The translations under genes were made by a program, and so were the position numbers. The notes beneath the pieces are model-generated. The model ran no database searches. It was not told where the DNA came from and was given only the letters and a program-made list of their open reading frames with translations. Shown one piece after another: positions 25,284 through 34,237 of a stretch of 41,571 nt of DNA. The first letter of the stretch is position 1; each line of letters opens with the position of its first letter. Source of the stretch: Boseongicola sp. SB0665_bin_10 (GTDB lineage: Bacteria; Pseudomonadota; Alphaproteobacteria; Rhodobacterales; Rhodobacteraceae); contig VXSG01000056.1 of the NCBI GenBank assembly GCA_009838075.1, forward strand, positions 1 to 41,571, read 5' to 3'.

Positions 25284-26124
25284 CTTTACGGGCGACCTCG
25301 GCGCGTTGGCCCTGAACACGGCTACGCTTGGCCATAACCTCGACGGTTACGGTGCGGGCTGGCCTGTGGAACGCGTGATCGACGCCTGTGCCGAGCGCGG
25401 CTTTGCCGGCCTGGTGTTTTGGCGGCGCGAGATCGGTACGCGCGCGCATGAAATTGGCGAGCGCGTCCGCGCCAGCGGCATGAAGGTCGTGGGGCTTTGT
25501 CGAACCCCGTACATCACCGGTCCCGGCGCCCCCTCAACGCTTGACGAGGCACGCGAGTCCGTCGACATGGCGGCTGCGCTTGGGACCGATGTGGTCACAA
25601 TCGTGACCGGCGGCACCGAACTTGGCACCAAGGGTGTCGAGGAAAGCCAGAAACTTCTGGCTGAGCGCGTCGCAAGCCTTGCGGAATACGCGGCAAAGTG
25701 CGGCGTCCATCTGGCCCTGGAGCCACTCAACCCAATGTTTGGCGGCAGCAGGACATGCCTGTTCACAGTGGCCGAGGCAATCCGCGTCTGCGACCAGATT
25801 GGCGCGCCAAATGCTGGCGTGGCAATCGATGTCTACCATGTCTGGTGGGACACGACCCTGACCGCTACGCTGCATGGGGCAGGCTCGCATCGGATTCTCG
25901 GATACCATTTGTGCGATTGGCTCGCCGATACCGGCGACATGCTTCTGGACCGCGGCATGATGGGCGACGGTGTCGCGGACCTGAAGAACATCCGGCGTGC
26001 CGTCGAAGGCGCGGGATACGAGGGCGCGTGCGAAGTCGAGGTGTTTTCGGCCGGCAACTGGTGGCAACGTGATCCGGCGGAAGTCCTGGACACGGTTGTC
26101 GAGCGGTTCAGGACCCAATGCTGA
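25270..26124 (+). CDS. Sugar isomerase/epimerase-like TIM barrel (AP-endonuclease 2 fold)
   Basis: The 284-residue protein has the metal-binding pattern of the xylose-isomerase-like family: a glutamate in LALEPLNPMFGG, aspartate and histidine in VAIDVYHVWWD, a histidine in ILGYHLCDW and a glutamate in ACEVEVFSAGNWW. Family members epimerise or isomerise sugars and inosose, or act as lyases on 3-keto-glycosides. The ATG lies inside the end of the DUF993 gene (14-bp overlap). Clustering with GMC and zinc dehydrogenases that could make a 3-keto sugar makes a lyase or epimerase role attractive but unproven. Confidence 0.88.
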   Translation: MALRDFTGDLGALALNTATLGHNLDGYGAGWPVERVIDACAERGFAGLVFWRREIGTRAHEIGERVRASGMKVVGLCRTPYITGPGAPSTLDEARESVDMAAALGTDVVTIVTGGTELGTKGVEESQKLLAERVASLAEYAAKCGVHLALEPLNPMFGGSRTCLFTVAEAIRVCDQIGAPNAGVAIDVYHVWWDTTLTATLHGAGSHRILGYHLCDWLADTGDMLLDRGMMGDGVADLKNIRRAVEGAGYEGACEVEVFSAGNWWQRDPAEVLDTVVERFRTQC

Positions 26125-26298
26125 CTGGATTCGGAAGTGCATTCCGGACGCAGGTGCAGAATGCCGCGCCTGCAGGCCCAAGAGATCGACATGCATGCCG
26201 GCAAAGGCAGGCATGTTCCAGTCGGACGAATCGAGTGAACTGGATGCCGCCGCGGGACGGGCGCAGAGAGCCGGCCGCACTTGCAGACGGAGAAGGCG

Positions 26299-26724
26299 AT
26301 GGATGCCGATGAAGTGATTGCGCGCTACAGGCTGGAGCCGCATCCCGAGGGCGGCCACTATCGCGAGACATTCCGTGCCTCGGCAGCCAATGGCGGGAGA
26401 GGGTCCGTCTCGGCGATCTACTACCTCCTGAAAGCCGGAGAGACTTCGGCGTGGCACCGCATCGACGCTGTCGAAATCTGGCACCACTATGCCGGCGCAC
26501 CGCTGCGTCTCTCGCTGTGTTCCGATGGCACGACCGTTTCCGAGCGCCTGCTCGGTTCGAGCGATGGCGCTGCACCGCAGGCGGTCGTGCCTGTCGGCTG
26601 CTGGCAGAGCGCTGTATCCTTGGGCGAATGGACGCTTGTAGGTTGCACGGTCGCGCCCGCCTTCGAATTCTCCGGCTTTGAACTCGCTTCTCCGGAATGG
26701 CGGCCTGGAATGCCGTCAGCCTGA
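26299..26724 (+). CDS. DUF985 cupin
   Basis: The 141-residue single-domain cupin has the DUF985 layout: YRLEPHPEGGHYRETFR, SAIYYLLKAGETSAWHRID, EIWHHYAGAPLRLSL, VVPVGCWQSA and GWTLVGCTVAPAFEFSGFELA (here EWTLVGC). Family members have unknown function; some bind sugar-nucleotide-like or small ligands. GGAG six bases before the ATG supports this start over an in-frame TTG at 26281. It is 174 bp after the isomerase gene, with a weak hairpin (CATGCC/GGCATG, 26194-26215) between, so it may be a separate unit. Confidence 0.88.
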   Translation: MDADEVIARYRLEPHPEGGHYRETFRASAANGGRGSVSAIYYLLKAGETSAWHRIDAVEIWHHYAGAPLRLSLCSDGTTVSERLLGSSDGAAPQAVVPVGCWQSAVSLGEWTLVGCTVAPAFEFSGFELASPEWRPGMPSA

Positions 26725-26873
26725 TTGCATGGTTGGCGCCGCAACCCTGCGCCGCCTCCGGCAGCGTCCCCGGCGCAGGAGGCGGCCGGAAGCTTCACGA
26801 CGGACGCCGAAGACTCCGGATTGCGAACCCGGAATCCCGGCAATTCAGGCGGCAGCAGGACAAGGCGGCGTTG

Positions 26874-27512
26874 TCAGGAGAGCACGAGCCGCATGACTGT
26901 GTCGATGTTGAAGTCGAGACGGCTTTCGAGCGCCTTCGAGTTCATGAAGTCGCGTTCGAAAAGAATCGTGCCGGTGAACCGGTTTGTCAGGTAGTAGTAG
27001 CCGATGGCCGCGATCGTGATGTTGAGTTGCACGGGATCGATGCCCGGACGGAAGACTCCGTCGGCAACGCCGCGGTCAAGGACTTCCTGAACCATGCTGA
27101 CAAACCTGCGGCTCGCTGACCGCAATCGCTCGGACTCCTTCAGGTGCTTGCCACGATGCAGGTTCGCGCTGTTGACCAGGGTGATGAATTCCGGGTTGTC
27201 GAGGCAATACGCCCATGTGAAACGGACAAGACGTTCAAGGGCCTCGCGAGGAGGCAGGTGGTCAAGCTCCAGATCCTGTTCGGCGCTGCGAATGTCAAGG
27301 TAGGCTTCCACGAGGACCGTGCGAAACAGGTCCTCCTTGCCTCCAAAATAGTGATAGATCATGCGCTTGTTGGCACAGGCCCTCTTGGCGATCTCGTCCA
27401 CGCGCGCGCCGGCGAGGCCGAGTCGCGCAAACTCCGACTTGGCGGCCGCAAGAATCCTGGCCCTTGTTGCGCTTGCGTCGCGGGTCCGAGGCTGTTCCTC
27501 CACAACTCTCAC
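26874..27512 (-). CDS. TetR-family transcriptional regulator
   Basis: The 212-residue repressor has an N-terminal helix-turn-helix at about residues 18-64 (RARILAAAKSEFARLGLAGA, VDEIAKRACANKRMIYHYFG, GKEDLF) and a helical ligand-binding C-terminal domain (RFTWAYCLDNPEFITLV...FVSMVQEVLDRGVADGVFRPGIDP). The GTG start follows AAGGA; an ATG one base off-frame is followed directly by a stop. It is divergent from the ABC importer. The GTAAC-N6-GTTAC palindromes in nearby promoters are the natural binding-site candidates, with a partial copy in its own promoter region. The ligand may be a pathway intermediate, perhaps an acyl-CoA. Confidence 0.92.
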   Translation of the reverse strand: MRVVEEQPRTRDASATRARILAAAKSEFARLGLAGARVDEIAKRACANKRMIYHYFGGKEDLFRTVLVEAYLDIRSAEQDLELDHLPPREALERLVRFTWAYCLDNPEFITLVNSANLHRGKHLKESERLRSASRRFVSMVQEVLDRGVADGVFRPGIDPVQLNITIAAIGYYYLTNRFTGTILFERDFMNSKALESRLDFNIDTVMRLVLS

Positions 27513-27550
27513 ATGCGTTCCTTCAAGTCCGGGGATCGCGTCACGTTCAA

Positions 27551-27568
27551 CTTATAACCCACTTGACA
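27551..27568. promoter_or_regulatory. Divergent promoter elements, tetR / ABC importer
   Basis: Plus strand: a perfect TTGACA -35 box at 27563-27568 with the operator-like site at 27586 occupying the -10 position. Minus strand: TATAAG (27551-27556) is a good -10 box for tetR, without a clear -35 box. Confidence 0.45.
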
Positions 27569-27585
27569 GGAAAGAGAAGCAAGAA

Positions 27586-27601
27586 GTAACTAACTGGTGC
27601 G
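27586..27601. promoter_or_regulatory. TetR-type operator, degenerate site B
   Basis: GTAACTAACTGGTGCG keeps the left arm and the CTGGT core of the palindrome found at 36786 and 36888, but its right arm is changed (GTGCG for GTTAC). It lies 18-33 bases after the TTGACA -35 box, between tetR and the importer genes. Confidence 0.5.
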
Positions 27602-27718
27602 CTACTGACCGAATCGCCGCTGCTGCCCGCTGGCCGGGCATGCCGGGGGGAATTCGGCCGCAAGCGAGACTGAATCAGAGCCTCATCTTGGGCTCGTGAA
27701 AATGGGAGAGGAACGTCT

Positions 27719-28828
27719 ATGTCCTTCATCAAGAACTTCATTGAGCAGGAGACGGTATCACGTCGGAACTTCCTGCTTGCCTCGGCCTATGGCATTTCCG
27801 GCGCCGCGGCGATGCGCATGTTCGGCCCATCGCCGGTGCAGGCGGCAACCTTTGCCGATCCGACCATTGCCTGGTCCTACCGCAACCGGACGAACCCCTA
27901 CTGGAACGAGATCGTGTCCGGCGGGGAGGCCTTCGTCGAGAGCCTCGGCAAACCTAAGGAATTCCTGACGCACCTGATCAACGAGGGCTCATCGGAGAAG
28001 TCGCTGGCCGACGTCAAGGCGCTGCTGGCAAAGACCAACGGCGAACTGGCTCTTGCCATCGACACCAACGACGCTCCGAACGCTCGCCCGGTGGTCGAGG
28101 CCTGCGTCGAGGCGGGGGCCTATGTGTCCACGCTCTGGAACAAGACGGACGACCTGCACCCGTGGGATTTCGGGGACAACTATGTCAGCCACATGTCCTG
28201 GTCGGACGAAGGCCCAGCGGAACGCACTGCGCGCATTCTGCTCGATGCGATCGGCGGAAAGGGCGGCGTCGTGCATCTTGGCGGCATCGCCTCGAACAAC
28301 CCTGCGATCGAGCGCCTGGACGGCCTGAAGAACGCGCTGAAGGACTATCCGGACGTCGAGCTTCTCGACGCGCAGCCGGCCGACTGGGACACCCAGAAGG
28401 CGGCGCAGATCATGGCCTCGTTCATCACGCGCTACGGCGACGAAATCACCGGCGTGCACTGCGCAAACGACACGATCGGCTACGGCGTTCTCGAGGCGCT
28501 TCGCGCCGAGGGCATGGACATACCGATCGTCACCTACGACGGCAACCCGCAGGCGGTCGACCTGGTCGCCGAGGGCAAGATCCTGGCAACCGTCTTCACC
28601 AACCCGCATTGGGGCGGCGGCATCACCGCGTCGCTCGCCTATCACGCTGCCGTCGGGCACTTCAAGCCGTCGGACGAACCGCACGAGCATCGGGAGTTCT
28701 ACGGGCCGACGATCTTCATCACGCCGGACGACGCGCGTGAATTCAAGGCGAACTACCTTGACAACGTGCCGACCTACGACTGGCAGGACTTCTGGGGCCC
28801 GTCGAACGGCCAGATCATGTACAAGTGA
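27719..28828 (+). CDS. ABC transporter sugar-binding protein (Tat-exported)
   Basis: The 369-residue periplasmic binding protein belongs to the ribose/xylose-binding type I fold. It has a twin-arginine signal, SRRNFLLAS (RR at 15-16), with cleavage near residue 43 after VQAA. The mature part starts ADPTIAWSYRNRTNPYWNEI, and VHCANDTIGYGVLEALRAEG and VTYDGNPQAVDLVAEGKI are family hallmarks. GAGG precedes the ATG. It heads a five- to six-gene operon (binding protein, permease, ATPase, permease, dehydrogenase, cupin). Ligand probably a sugar, polyol or glycoside. Confidence 0.93.
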   Translation: MSFIKNFIEQETVSRRNFLLASAYGISGAAAMRMFGPSPVQAATFADPTIAWSYRNRTNPYWNEIVSGGEAFVESLGKPKEFLTHLINEGSSEKSLADVKALLAKTNGELALAIDTNDAPNARPVVEACVEAGAYVSTLWNKTDDLHPWDFGDNYVSHMSWSDEGPAERTARILLDAIGGKGGVVHLGGIASNNPAIERLDGLKNALKDYPDVELLDAQPADWDTQKAAQIMASFITRYGDEITGVHCANDTIGYGVLEALRAEGMDIPIVTYDGNPQAVDLVAEGKILATVFTNPHWGGGITASLAYHAAVGHFKPSDEPHEHREFYGPTIFITPDDAREFKANYLDNVPTYDWQDFWGPSNGQIMYK

Positions 28829-28938
28829 CAAGGTGACCCGTGGGCGCGGCCGGGCAAGCCGGTCGCGTCGCCTTGACACTTGACAGGAACCCTGTTGCGG
28901 CCCTTCCAACGAGCGGGTCAGGCACGGAGGGCCGGACG

Positions 28939-29982
28939 ATGACCGACATGTCCGCACAGACGGAACCGCTCGGAGGCCTGCTGACGAGGGACCGCATCGT
29001 CAAATGGGCTCCGATCCTCGTGCTCGTCGCGCTGGTGCTGCTGTTTCCGTTCTTTGAATTCCTGGAAGATCTTCTCGAGGGCAAGGATCACTTCTACCTT
29101 CTCGATTCGCGGTTCTTCTCCATTCGAAACGCGGCTCGCATCGGCATCGCGGCCGCGCCGGCGCTCATGGTGGCCGTCGGCGTGACCTTCATCATCATCA
29201 TGGGCTCCATCGACCTTTCGATGGAAGGCACGATCTCGGTCTGCGCCGTGCTCTTCGCCTTCGCATTCCTGGGCTGGGGCGGCACCTTGGCCAGCTGGGC
29301 CTGGCTGGCGATCCCGACGGCCCTCCTGGTCGGGGCGCTGCTGGGCTTCGTCAACGGGCTGATCCATGTCCGGCTCAAGATCCCGAGCTTCATGGCGTCC
29401 CTGGCCATGGGTTTCGTGGGCACGGGGTTCGCCTTGGTCCTGACCGGCGGCGACCGCCTGCGCGTCGAGGACGAACTCTTCCGTTCGCTCCTGACGGAGC
29501 GCTGGCTGAATTTCCCGATCATGTGCCACGTGGCGCTCGCCTTCCTTCTGCTTGCCTGGTTCATCCAGTCCCACACCGCTCTCGGTCGGAACTTCTATGC
29601 GGTGGGCGGCGGCGAGCAGTTGGCGCAATCCAGCGGCCTGAACGTGGCCCGCGTGCGGGTCATGGGATTCACGCTTGCCGGCATCTTCTTCGCCGTGGGC
29701 GCCCTGCTGGCCGTGGGCCGCATCGGCATTGCCGAGACTGCAACCGGCAACAACTTCATGTTCGTGTCGATCACTGCCGTCGTGGTCGGCGGCACGGCAC
29801 TATGGGGCGGGATCGGCGGCGTCTGGAACACTCTCGTCGGCGTGCTGATCGTCAATGTCATCAACAACGGAATGGTCGTGATCGGGTTGCCGTCGTACGT
29901 GCAGGACGGCGTGCTCGGCACGCTCGTGATCCTGGCGGTCGCGCTTTCGACCAACCGCAAGTCCGTCACCTTCGTCAAGTAG
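28939..29982 (+). CDS. ABC transporter permease (ribose type)
   Basis: The 347-residue inner-membrane permease has about eight to ten hydrophobic helices. The conserved GVTFIIIMGSIDLSMEGTI, VNGLIHVRLKIPSFMASLAMG and the C-terminal GGTALWGGIGGVWNTLVGVL blocks are those of the RbsC/AraH/XylH family. The start ATG follows GGAGG; the frame extends upstream without family similarity. It pairs with the second permease at 31510, suggesting a heterodimeric channel. Confidence 0.92.
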   Translation: MTDMSAQTEPLGGLLTRDRIVKWAPILVLVALVLLFPFFEFLEDLLEGKDHFYLLDSRFFSIRNAARIGIAAAPALMVAVGVTFIIIMGSIDLSMEGTISVCAVLFAFAFLGWGGTLASWAWLAIPTALLVGALLGFVNGLIHVRLKIPSFMASLAMGFVGTGFALVLTGGDRLRVEDELFRSLLTERWLNFPIMCHVALAFLLLAWFIQSHTALGRNFYAVGGGEQLAQSSGLNVARVRVMGFTLAGIFFAVGALLAVGRIGIAETATGNNFMFVSITAVVVGGTALWGGIGGVWNTLVGVLIVNVINNGMVVIGLPSYVQDGVLGTLVILAVALSTNRKSVTFVK

Positions 29983-29992
29983 GACCGGCTCC

Positions 29993-31498
29993 ATGTATGC
30001 CCTGAACAAGGTAGACAAGCACTTTCCTGGCGTTCACGCGCTGAAGGCCGTGGATTTCCAGGTCGGCCGAGGCGAGATCGTGGGTCTCGTTGGCGAGAAC
30101 GGTGCCGGAAAGTCCACCCTGATGAAGATCATTTACGGCGCCTACCAGCCCGACAGCGGCTCGATCACGATCGACGACACGACCATGCGCTTCCAGAACC
30201 CGCGCCAGGCCATGAATCACGGGATCGGGATGGTGTTCCAGGAACAGTCGCTGATCACCAACCTGACGGTCATGGAGAACATCTTCCTGGGCTACGAGCA
30301 GCAGTTCGTGAAGTTCGGCATCGTCGACTGGAGGGCCATGGCGAAGGCGGCGCGTCACCAGTTGGCAAAGGTCAAGCTTGACGTCGATCCCTCCGCCGTG
30401 ACGTCGCAGCTTTCCTTTGCGCAGCGCCAGCTCGTGGAGCTGGCGAAGGTGCTGACGCTCGAGGAGCGGATCGACGGAGATCTGGTCATCTTGCTGGACG
30501 AGCCAACGTCAGTGCTCGCCAAGGAAGAGGTGGAGCTTCTGTTCCGGCTTGTTCGCGACCTGGCAAAGCGGGCGTCCTTCATTTTCGTCAGCCATCGCAT
30601 CGACGAGGTCCTGGAGCTTTCGGACCGCATCTACGTCATGAAGGACGGTGCGGTTGTCGACGTGGTTGGCAGCGACGCGGCCGACGTGGACGACATCCAG
30701 CACAAGATGGTGGGCCGGGAAGTCGACAAGGAGTATTACCGCGAGCAGAAGCAAGCCCCGTACGCGACCGACAAGCCATTGATTCGATTTGACAACGTGA
30801 GCATGGACAAACGCTACCGGGACATCTCTTTCGACCTGCATCGCGGCGAAGTCCTGTGTCTCGTCGGCACGGAGGGTTCCGGTCGCGAGGCGATCCTGCG
30901 CACGATCTACGGGCTTGAGGCACCGACATCCGGCACCGTCACGATCAAGGGCGAGCAGGTCACGCGTTTTGCCGCCGCCGACGGGGTGGCACGGGGTGTC
31001 GGGTACGTGCCGCGAGAACGCAAGGTCGAGGGAATCGTGAACGGCATGAACGTCTACGAGAACATGACGCTCAGCCAGTTGAAGAAGTACTCGGACCTTG
31101 GCGTTCTGCGCGTTGGCGACGAAAAGGAGATGGCAAGGGACTGGGTGGACAGGCTTGCGATCAAGACGCCGGACATCCGCAAGGATTGTGGCGGCCTGTC
31201 CGGAGGCAACCAGCAGAAGGTCGTGCTGGCAAAATGGCGTTCGGGCGGGTCGGACATCATCCTTCTCGACCATCCCACGCGCGGGCTGGACATCGGCGCC
31301 AAGGAAGACGTCTACGAGATGGTTCGCGAAATGAGCGGCGCCGGCGTTGGCATCGTTCTGGTGGCCGACACGCTGGAAGAGGCGATCGGCCTTTCGCACA
31401 CGATCATCGTCATCAAGGACGGCGAGTTCCAGAAGCGCTTCGACGGGACGCCCGGCGCGAAGCCATCGCTCTATGACCTCGTCCACCACATGATCTGA
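29993..31498 (+). CDS. ABC transporter ATPase (double nucleotide-binding domain, RbsA type)
   Basis: The 501-residue ATPase has two domains. Site 1 has a normal Walker A (GENGAGKST, 34-42) and Walker B (VILLDEPTS), but its signature reads LSFAQRQL. Site 2 has LSGGNQQKV as a good signature, but its Walker A is GTEGSGRE (no lysine) and its Walker B is ILLDHPTRG (His for the catalytic Glu). One composite site is therefore likely competent, as usual for this family. It follows the first permease by 10 bp and precedes the second by 11 bp. Confidence 0.94.
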   Translation: MYALNKVDKHFPGVHALKAVDFQVGRGEIVGLVGENGAGKSTLMKIIYGAYQPDSGSITIDDTTMRFQNPRQAMNHGIGMVFQEQSLITNLTVMENIFLGYEQQFVKFGIVDWRAMAKAARHQLAKVKLDVDPSAVTSQLSFAQRQLVELAKVLTLEERIDGDLVILLDEPTSVLAKEEVELLFRLVRDLAKRASFIFVSHRIDEVLELSDRIYVMKDGAVVDVVGSDAADVDDIQHKMVGREVDKEYYREQKQAPYATDKPLIRFDNVSMDKRYRDISFDLHRGEVLCLVGTEGSGREAILRTIYGLEAPTSGTVTIKGEQVTRFAAADGVARGVGYVPRERKVEGIVNGMNVYENMTLSQLKKYSDLGVLRVGDEKEMARDWVDRLAIKTPDIRKDCGGLSGGNQQKVVLAKWRSGGSDIILLDHPTRGLDIGAKEDVYEMVREMSGAGVGIVLVADTLEEAIGLSHTIIVIKDGEFQKRFDGTPGAKPSLYDLVHHMI

Positions 31499-31509
31499 GG
31501 ATCCGGTCC

Positions 31510-32454
31510 ATGAATCTAGAACGCATCAAGCCGCACTTCCCTTGGATGACGTTGCTGGCGCTGGTCTGCGTTGTCGGGGCGGCGAACCCGGCGTTCTTCG
31601 ACCCGCTTGGCCTCCTGTCGCTGGTCACCGACGTCGTGCCGCTCTTCATCATGGCGCTCGGCATGACATTCGCGATCTACATCGGCGGCATCGACCTGTC
31701 GGCGCAGCAGGTGGCGAACATGGTAACGGTCGTGGCTACGGTATATCTTTCGCAGTTTGGCATCGGCGTGGCGGGGATCTGCATTCTCGCAGGCTTCGTC
31801 TTCGGGGCGGTGTCGGGTTACGTGACCACCCGGCTCTACGTGCCGTCATTCGTCTCGACGCTCGCGATGGGCTTCGTTGCGCTGTCTGCCGCCAAGTACC
31901 TGTCCGGCCAGCGGGCGCTTTCCATGGACGTGACCGAGAGAAACACGAGCTTTGGCTGGATGTTCGACAGCACCGTCGGCGTGCCGCACCAACTGGCCAT
32001 CGCGGCCGCACTCCTGGCTTTCGCGTGGTTTCTCCAGACGCGGACGAGCTTCGGGCGCGCGCTGAAGGCCGTCGGTTCAGGGGAACTCGCGGCGGTGGCC
32101 TCGGGGCTGAACGTCGATCGCGTGAAGATCCTCGCGTTTGCGATCTCCGGAGCCTTTGCGGGGATTGCCGGGCTGCTGTTCTCGGTCAAGCTGTCGGGCG
32201 GCGACGCGAACCTGGCGAACGGCTTCCTGCTGCTGGCCATCGTGGCCGTGCTCGTCGGCGGCACGCCTCTGACGGGCGGGGTTGGCGGCGTGGTCAACAC
32301 GGCCATCGGAACGTTGATCGTCATGGTGATCCGCGCGGCCATGGTCTACCTCGAAATCAGCGCGACGCAGCAGCAGATGGTCTTTGGCGTCGTCTTGATC
32401 GTCGCGATCGCGCTGACCATCGATCGCAGCAAGCTCAGCGGGGTCGTCAAGTGA
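31510..32454 (+). CDS. ABC transporter permease (ribose type), second
   Basis: The 314-residue membrane permease of the RbsC family has hallmarks GMTFAIYIGGIDLSAQQVANM, VTTRLYVPSFVSTLAMGFVAL and VLVGGTPLTGGVGGVVNTAIG. It is shorter than the first permease and shares its fold. Its stop overlaps or abuts the start of the zinc dehydrogenase gene. Both permeases and the ATPase make one importer. Confidence 0.92.
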   Translation: MNLERIKPHFPWMTLLALVCVVGAANPAFFDPLGLLSLVTDVVPLFIMALGMTFAIYIGGIDLSAQQVANMVTVVATVYLSQFGIGVAGICILAGFVFGAVSGYVTTRLYVPSFVSTLAMGFVALSAAKYLSGQRALSMDVTERNTSFGWMFDSTVGVPHQLAIAAALLAFAWFLQTRTSFGRALKAVGSGELAAVASGLNVDRVKILAFAISGAFAGIAGLLFSVKLSGGDANLANGFLLLAIVAVLVGGTPLTGGVGGVVNTAIGTLIVMVIRAAMVYLEISATQQQMVFGVVLIVAIALTIDRSKLSGVVK

Positions 32455-32462
32455 CGGGTTCA

Positions 32463-33506
32463 ATGCGCGCGGCGGTGCTTGTCGAGCCGGGCCGGTTCGA
32501 GCTGCGCGAGGTTGCCCGTCCCGATCCGGGGCCGGGCGAAGCGCTGATCCGCATCGCGCGCACTGGCATCTGCGGCACAGACATGCACATTTTCCACGGG
32601 GCCTACGCGTCCGAGAGCCTGCCGATGGTGCCGGGTCATGAGTTCACCGGCCATGTCGCTGCGCTCGGACAGGATGTCGAGGGCATCGAGGAAGGCCTGC
32701 CCGTCGTCGTCGACATGAACATCGGCTGCACCCGCTGCTACTGGTGCCGCCAGAACGAGATCCTGAACTGCCCGAAGATGCAGCAGATGGGCATCACAAT
32801 CGACGGCGCCTTCGCGGAATTCCTCTCGGTGCCAGCCCGGCTGGTCATACCCGCCCCGGGACACGTGGCGCCCGAGGTCCTTGCGCTTACCGAGCCGCTC
32901 GCCTGCGTCGTGCGCGCCGCGCGCAAATCGAAGGTCACATTCGGCCGATCGGTAGCCGTCATCGGTGCCGGTCCCATCGGCAACCTCCACGTCCAGCTCA
33001 TGCGCACGATCGGTGCGGCCCCGATCATCGTTTCGGACATCAGTCCCGAGCGTGTGCAGATGGCTCTCGATGCCGGAGCCGATGTCGGCGTCAGTGAACC
33101 CGCGGAGCTGAATGCGGCCGTGATGGGCGCCACCGCCGGGCGTGGCGCGGACATCGTGATCGAAAGCGTCGGCAGTCCGGCGCTCTACGCGGAAGCTCAG
33201 GAACTCGTGCGCAAGGGCGGTCATCTCATGGCCTTCGGACTGACCGAGCCGGGCGAGTCCCTCGACCTGGACATTCTGACGACGATCCTGGAGGAAAACT
33301 CGGTTCGGGGTTCGGTCGCCGGCATGGGCGAGGACATGCATGACGCGCTGACACTGCTCGTCCATGGCAGGATCATGACCGCGCCCTTCACGGGTGCGGC
33401 CTATCCGCTCGGCGACATCCAGGCGGCATTCGACAGCTTTGCCGATCGGCCACAGGATCTGAAGACCCAAATCGTGATGCATCAGGATCAGGAGAAAGCC
33501 CCATGA
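32463..33506 (+). CDS. Zinc-dependent medium-chain alcohol (sugar/polyol) dehydrogenase
   Basis: The 347-residue enzyme resembles sorbitol and threonine dehydrogenases. Catalytic zinc ligands are in GICGTDMHIFHG and GHEFTGHV; structural zinc cysteines are in CTRCYWCRQNEILNC. The NAD site is VAVIGAGPIGNLHVQLM. It would oxidise a hydroxyl of the imported sugar or polyol. A GTG at 32451 overlapping the permease stop is an alternative start four codons upstream. It overlaps the cupin gene by 4 bp. Because it sits in the importer operon, it probably acts early in the pathway. Confidence 0.93.
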   Translation: MRAAVLVEPGRFELREVARPDPGPGEALIRIARTGICGTDMHIFHGAYASESLPMVPGHEFTGHVAALGQDVEGIEEGLPVVVDMNIGCTRCYWCRQNEILNCPKMQQMGITIDGAFAEFLSVPARLVIPAPGHVAPEVLALTEPLACVVRAARKSKVTFGRSVAVIGAGPIGNLHVQLMRTIGAAPIIVSDISPERVQMALDAGADVGVSEPAELNAAVMGATAGRGADIVIESVGSPALYAEAQELVRKGGHLMAFGLTEPGESLDLDILTTILEENSVRGSVAGMGEDMHDALTLLVHGRIMTAPFTGAAYPLGDIQAAFDSFADRPQDLKTQIVMHQDQEKAP

Positions 33507-34060
33507 AGACAGAAGCATACGGCTCCAGGCCGGAAGGCCGCATTCCCAACAGCCGCTTTCCGTTGCTGGTGCATCGTGATGCCATCCCGGGAGGCGGCGC
33601 CGACGCGATCAAGGCCCGGTTTCGCGAGAACTGCTGGTCGAACAACTGGGAGTATCCCGGGATCTACAGGTATGCCCATTTCCATTCCACGAGCCATGAG
33701 TGCCTGGGATGTGCCGGTGGCTGGATGGAGTTTTCGCTTTCCGTCGAGGGCTGGACGCGCGTGAGGCTCGGTGTCGGCGACGTCATCGTGATGCCCGCCG
33801 GGGTGAGCCATGAGATGGTGGACTGTTCCGACGACATAATGATGGTAGGCGGCTATCCAGATGGACGCGACTGGGACAACATCCAGGAGAGGTTCTTGAC
33901 GGACGAGCTGTTTCGCCAGGCGGCGAAGCGGATCATGATGCTGCCGATTCCGCCAAGGGATCCGGTGACAGGAGAGGCGCTTCACCAGTGGCTTGACGCG
34001 CCGTCTTCGGTGGATGGCGGCTGGAACGATTTTCGTGACGGGCTGGATGCCACGTCATAG
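33503..34060 (+). CDS. Cupin-domain protein
   Basis: The 185-residue cupin has a conserved beta-barrel segment. HFHSTSHECLGCAGGWMEFSL gives the histidine/glutamate metal motif 1 and VGDVIVMPAGVSHEMVD gives motif 2. Many relatives bind a metal and act as isomerases or sensors on sugars or acids; the function here is unknown. The ATG overlaps the dehydrogenase stop (ATGA), so the two are coupled. It ends 177 bp before the GMC oxidoreductase gene. Confidence 0.85.
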   Translation: MKTEAYGSRPEGRIPNSRFPLLVHRDAIPGGGADAIKARFRENCWSNNWEYPGIYRYAHFHSTSHECLGCAGGWMEFSLSVEGWTRVRLGVGDVIVMPAGVSHEMVDCSDDIMMVGGYPDGRDWDNIQERFLTDELFRQAAKRIMMLPIPPRDPVTGEALHQWLDAPSSVDGGWNDFRDGLDATS

Positions 34061-34199
34061 AGGGGACGAGGCTTCATGCGTCGAAGGTCACGCCATCACG
34101 CATCGCCGGGGAGCAAGTGCATTGCCGCTGCCACTTCAGGCCTGAATTCACTTGCACTCGCCGGCAAGTCTGGTTCCGGTGCACGAAATCTCTCTTGCA

Positions 34200-34217
34200 C
34201 GGCCGCGAATGCGGCCG
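34200..34217. promoter_or_regulatory. Perfect hairpin in the leader of the GMC gene
   Basis: CGGCCGC-GAAT-GCGGCCG forms a 7-bp GC stem with a 4-base loop, 20 bases before the GMC ATG. There is no U tract, so it is not a standard terminator; it may slow ribosome access or end/process the upstream transcript. Confidence 0.45.
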
Positions 34218-34237
34218 GCAACCATGGGGTTGGATAG

